Positions 5,151-6,711 of a DNA stretch of 6,711 bases are shown one piece after another (position 1 is the stretch's first letter; the number at the start of each line of letters is the position of its first letter). The stretch spans positions 1 through 6,711 of the forward strand of contig JACQMD010000087.1 in the NCBI GenBank assembly GCA_016203755.1, given 5' to 3'. The translations under genes were made by a program, and so were the position numbers. The notes beneath the pieces were generated by a model, which saw nothing but the letters and a program-made list of their open reading frames with translations, made no database searches and was not told the origin of the DNA. Source of the stretch: Candidatus Roizmanbacteria bacterium (GTDB lineage: Bacteria; Patescibacteriota; Microgenomatia; GCA-001788215; 2-01-FULL-40-14).

Positions 5151-5924
5151 TCAACGTGTATTGAGATTGCTTACCCAGCGCCTGTAGCGATCCTCGAGTT
5201 TTTTTGTTATCGTTTTAGGATTGTCATCCCACATCTTCGTAACCTGTACGGGTTTCGCAAAGGTAACCGTAAGAGGCGGGATAAGACGATTTATCAACGG
5301 GATGAACCGAAGATAATCCAGGTTTGACGTGCCCTGTATGTGTGCCTGCATACAATAAATATGACCATGCCTTCCGGCAGTTCGCACCATATGTCCTACC
5401 CCGGAAAACCAGTGGCCGTCGATGCTCCGTCGTCCGGGGAAGATAACGATAACACCTCCGTTACGAAGCCGGTTAGAGGCACGATGAATACTTTCCTTGT
5501 TTTTTGCGTGTTCCTCTTCCGGGGTCAATGATCTCATGGAATACGGTTTTTGTGTGAGATATCTTTTAAAGGCGGTATTTGTTTTTGGAACTTTATGATG
5601 TTCAATATATACCGGAATGAGGAATTTGGAAAGATTTTGACACAATCCGACAAATCTATTATTGACAATTAAATAGACGTCCGGCCGGTCCGGCAGACAC
5701 GAAATAAGAGCCAGTACATCAGCATCGTGGGGGTGATTGGCTACAATCACCGCTGCGTTGTGAGTAAGAACACGAGTGACCGTTACATCCATCCCATTAA
5801 CGATAATGGTGGCGTGGACCCGTCGTACAGCGTTACGAGCAATTTGCGGAAACGAATGAATACGTGCATCCTGATCCATGTGTTGTATAAAGGGGCCGAT
5901 GAAGGGAAGTTTATGCAATTTCAT
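5151..5924 (-). CDS. PlsC-like acyltransferase family protein
   Basis: A 257-aa protein of the glycerol-phosphate/lysophospholipid acyltransferase fold. The acyl-transfer motif HX4D is clear as NHPHDAD (His64, Asp69). The later block normally read as FPEGTRS is here IFPGRRS (161-167): Pro-Gly are adjacent and the Glu is missing. A basic IIVNGMDV strand precedes the catalytic block, as in PlsC. No clear membrane helix is visible, so any membrane contact would be peripheral. The expected role is moving an acyl chain to a lysophospholipid or other lipid alcohol at the inner membrane face; the substrate cannot be read from sequence. I start at ATG 5924. A TTG at 5960 would add 12 residues, but it sits inside an extended -10 element (5951-5959), so the transcript should begin after it. 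No Shine-Dalgarno site precedes either start. Confidence 0.8.
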   Translation of the reverse strand: MKLHKLPFIGPFIQHMDQDARIHSFPQIARNAVRRVHATIIVNGMDVTVTRVLTHNAAVIVANHPHDADVLALISCLPDRPDVYLIVNNRFVGLCQNLSKFLIPVYIEHHKVPKTNTAFKRYLTQKPYSMRSLTPEEEHAKNKESIHRASNRLRNGGVIVIFPGRRSIDGHWFSGVGHMVRTAGRHGHIYCMQAHIQGTSNLDYLRFIPLINRLIPPLTVTFAKPVQVTKMWDDNPKTITKKLEDRYRRWVSNLNTR

Positions 5925-5950
5925 GGGAGATTGGTAAAAAGAATAGATGA

Positions 5951-5959
5951 AGTATAGCA
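5951..5959 (-). promoter_or_regulatory. extended -10 promoter of the acyltransferase gene
   Basis: TGCTATACT on the - strand matches the extended -10 consensus. No convincing -35 lies at the usual distance. Transcription should start near 5944, leaving about 20 nt before ATG 5924. This element is the main reason to reject the TTG at 5960 as the start. Confidence 0.5.
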
Positions 5960-6001
5960 AACTTCAACTGAATAGCCTACGTCAGAGTTCTCACTCTATT
6001 C

Positions 6002-6711
6002 TCACTTGAGATAGCGGTTAAAGAATTCAATCGACCGCCGCATGGCGGTTCCGAAATTGGTCGTAAGATTGTGATCATCTCCCGGATACGTGTAGAGTTC
6101 GACTGTTTTTCCCGCTGATTCCATTTGTGTTTTTAACATTTCAGAAAATGCTACGGGAACGGAAGTATCGGCAGTGCCGTGATGAAGTTGGAGCGGTCCG
6201 GAAATATCTGCTAGATATGAGTTGGAAGAAATGGAATTCCAAAATTCTGGATTTTGTTCTGGTGTTCCATATCGGCTTGTTAACTCATCTCTCCAGCGTC
6301 GGGCGCGAGTCGGAATACCGGGTGGCGGAGTGCTTCCTCGTCTCCTCCAGTTATTGATAAGATCCGGGTACGATGCGACAACTCCTGCCCAAATGACTCC
6401 GGCTTTCACCTCTTTATTTACAACCATATTTCGTAGCGTTATATGACCGCCCATGCTGTGTCCCCACATGCCGATTCTATTTGGATCCGCATCAGGATGA
6501 CGTTTTATGGAAGCGACTGCATTTAAAATATCAATTGTGTAATTATTTGATCCATATGCTCCTATTGCCTCTCCTTCCGAGTCACCATGTCCGCGGTAGT
6601 CTGATCGAAACACGATATACCCGTTTCTGGCAAATCCATCAACGTATGCAATATAGCGTTCAGTTGTCCGATACTGGGATGGGGGAATATAGCCATGATT
6701 GAAAATAATCA
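6002..6711 (-). CDS. alpha/beta hydrolase, S9/dienelactone-hydrolase type, N-terminus missing
   Basis: The last 235 residues of an alpha/beta-fold serine hydrolase; the gene enters from beyond the right edge. The frame is open from 6711 without a stop. A GTG at 6613 could pass for a start, but the upstream codons encode conserved fold elements: IIFNHGY (an oxyanion-hole HG motif) and GFARNGYIVFRSDYRGHGDS. Fragment numbering gives the nucleophile Ser85 in GHSMGG, acid Asp181 in HGTADTSVPV, and His213 in GDDHNL, so the triad is complete. A Pro/Arg-rich lid insertion (about 118-145) lies between Ser and Asp. The closest general type is the prolyl-oligopeptidase-like peptidases and esterases. Substrate and location are unknown because a signal or lipoprotein region, if any, lies outside the window. 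It ends 41 bp before the acyltransferase promoter region. Confidence 0.9.
   Translation of the reverse strand, partial: IIFNHGYIPPSQYRTTERYIAYVDGFARNGYIVFRSDYRGHGDSEGEAIGAYGSNNYTIDILNAVASIKRHPDADPNRIGMWGHSMGGHITLRNMVVNKEVKAGVIWAGVVASYPDLINNWRRRGSTPPPGIPTRARRWRDELTSRYGTPEQNPEFWNSISSNSYLADISGPLQLHHGTADTSVPVAFSEMLKTQMESAGKTVELYTYPGDDHNLTTNFGTAMRRSIEFFNRYLK

Noticed and set aside
5925..5960. TTG at 5960 as the start of the acyltransferase, adding 12 residues
   Set aside because: It lies within the extended -10 TGCTATACT, has no ribosome site, and the added residues (LYFIYSFYQSP) add no conserved motif. ATG 5924 fits a leader of about 20 nt. Homolog alignment could overturn this.
5984..5997. AGAGT/ACTCT hairpin with a GAGA loop (- strand) after the hydrolase as a terminator
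   Set aside because: The stem is only 5 bp, AT-rich, and not followed by a T tract.
6002..6613. GTG at 6613 as the true start of the hydrolase
   Set aside because: The frame continues open to the window edge and encodes the HG oxyanion motif and a conserved strand upstream, so the gene is partial rather than short.
1..6711. TGA read as Gly or Trp (CPR code 25)
   Set aside because: The acyltransferase and hydrolase both end cleanly at TGA after their expected C-termini, so TGA is a stop here.

Overview
The window looks like chromosomal DNA from an uncultured bacterium, most likely a Candidate Phyla Radiation (Patescibacteria) member. This is an inference from four things: the gene types (a short helical protein with an HLPxxHHExFL-type core, a DUF2680/Spy-like secreted protein, a secreted double-psi beta-barrel protein), compact intergenic spaces, a moderately AT-rich composition, and mostly SD-less starts. 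TAA, TAG and TGA all end genes here, so this is the standard bacterial code and not the TGA-recoded Gracilibacteria/SR1 code. No rRNA, tRNA, CRISPR array, insertion sequence or phage gene was seen. The longest gene-free stretch is only 134 bp (3651-3784).

Left part (1-1533, + strand): a small unknown protein (19-261); a 298-aa protein with a basic N terminus, a membrane/signal segment and a C-terminal RlpA-like double-psi beta-barrel (266-1162); a spacer made almost entirely of a five-copy heptamer repeat (1162-1196); and a 109-aa helical protein (1204-1533). A hairpin at 1532-1563 separates these from the leftward genes.

Central part (1587-5092): a two-component signalling island. On the - strand it has a secreted Spy/DUF2680-like helical protein (1587-2075), a four-TM PAS histidine kinase (2139-3650) and an OmpR-type response regulator (4406-5092). 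Between the kinase and the regulator, in the opposite direction, sits a receiver-only protein with a basic N-terminal extension (3785-4405). Its last base abuts the last base of the OmpR-type gene. The 134-bp region between the kinase and receiver genes carries divergent promoters, a 10-bp direct repeat with 11-bp period (typical of OmpR/PhoB sites) and a 12-bp inverted repeat.

Right part (5151-6711, - strand): a PlsC-like acyltransferase with a modified FPEG motif, then an alpha/beta hydrolase of the S9/dienelactone-hydrolase type that runs off the right edge.

Working model (inference): the kinase senses a membrane or intracellular cue and signals to the OmpR-type regulator, the receiver-only protein, or both. 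The regulator may control the divergent promoter region. The secreted Spy-like protein could be an envelope-stress effector or feedback element, as CpxP is for CpxA. Neighbouring wall-associated, lipid acyl-transfer and hydrolase genes fit an envelope theme.
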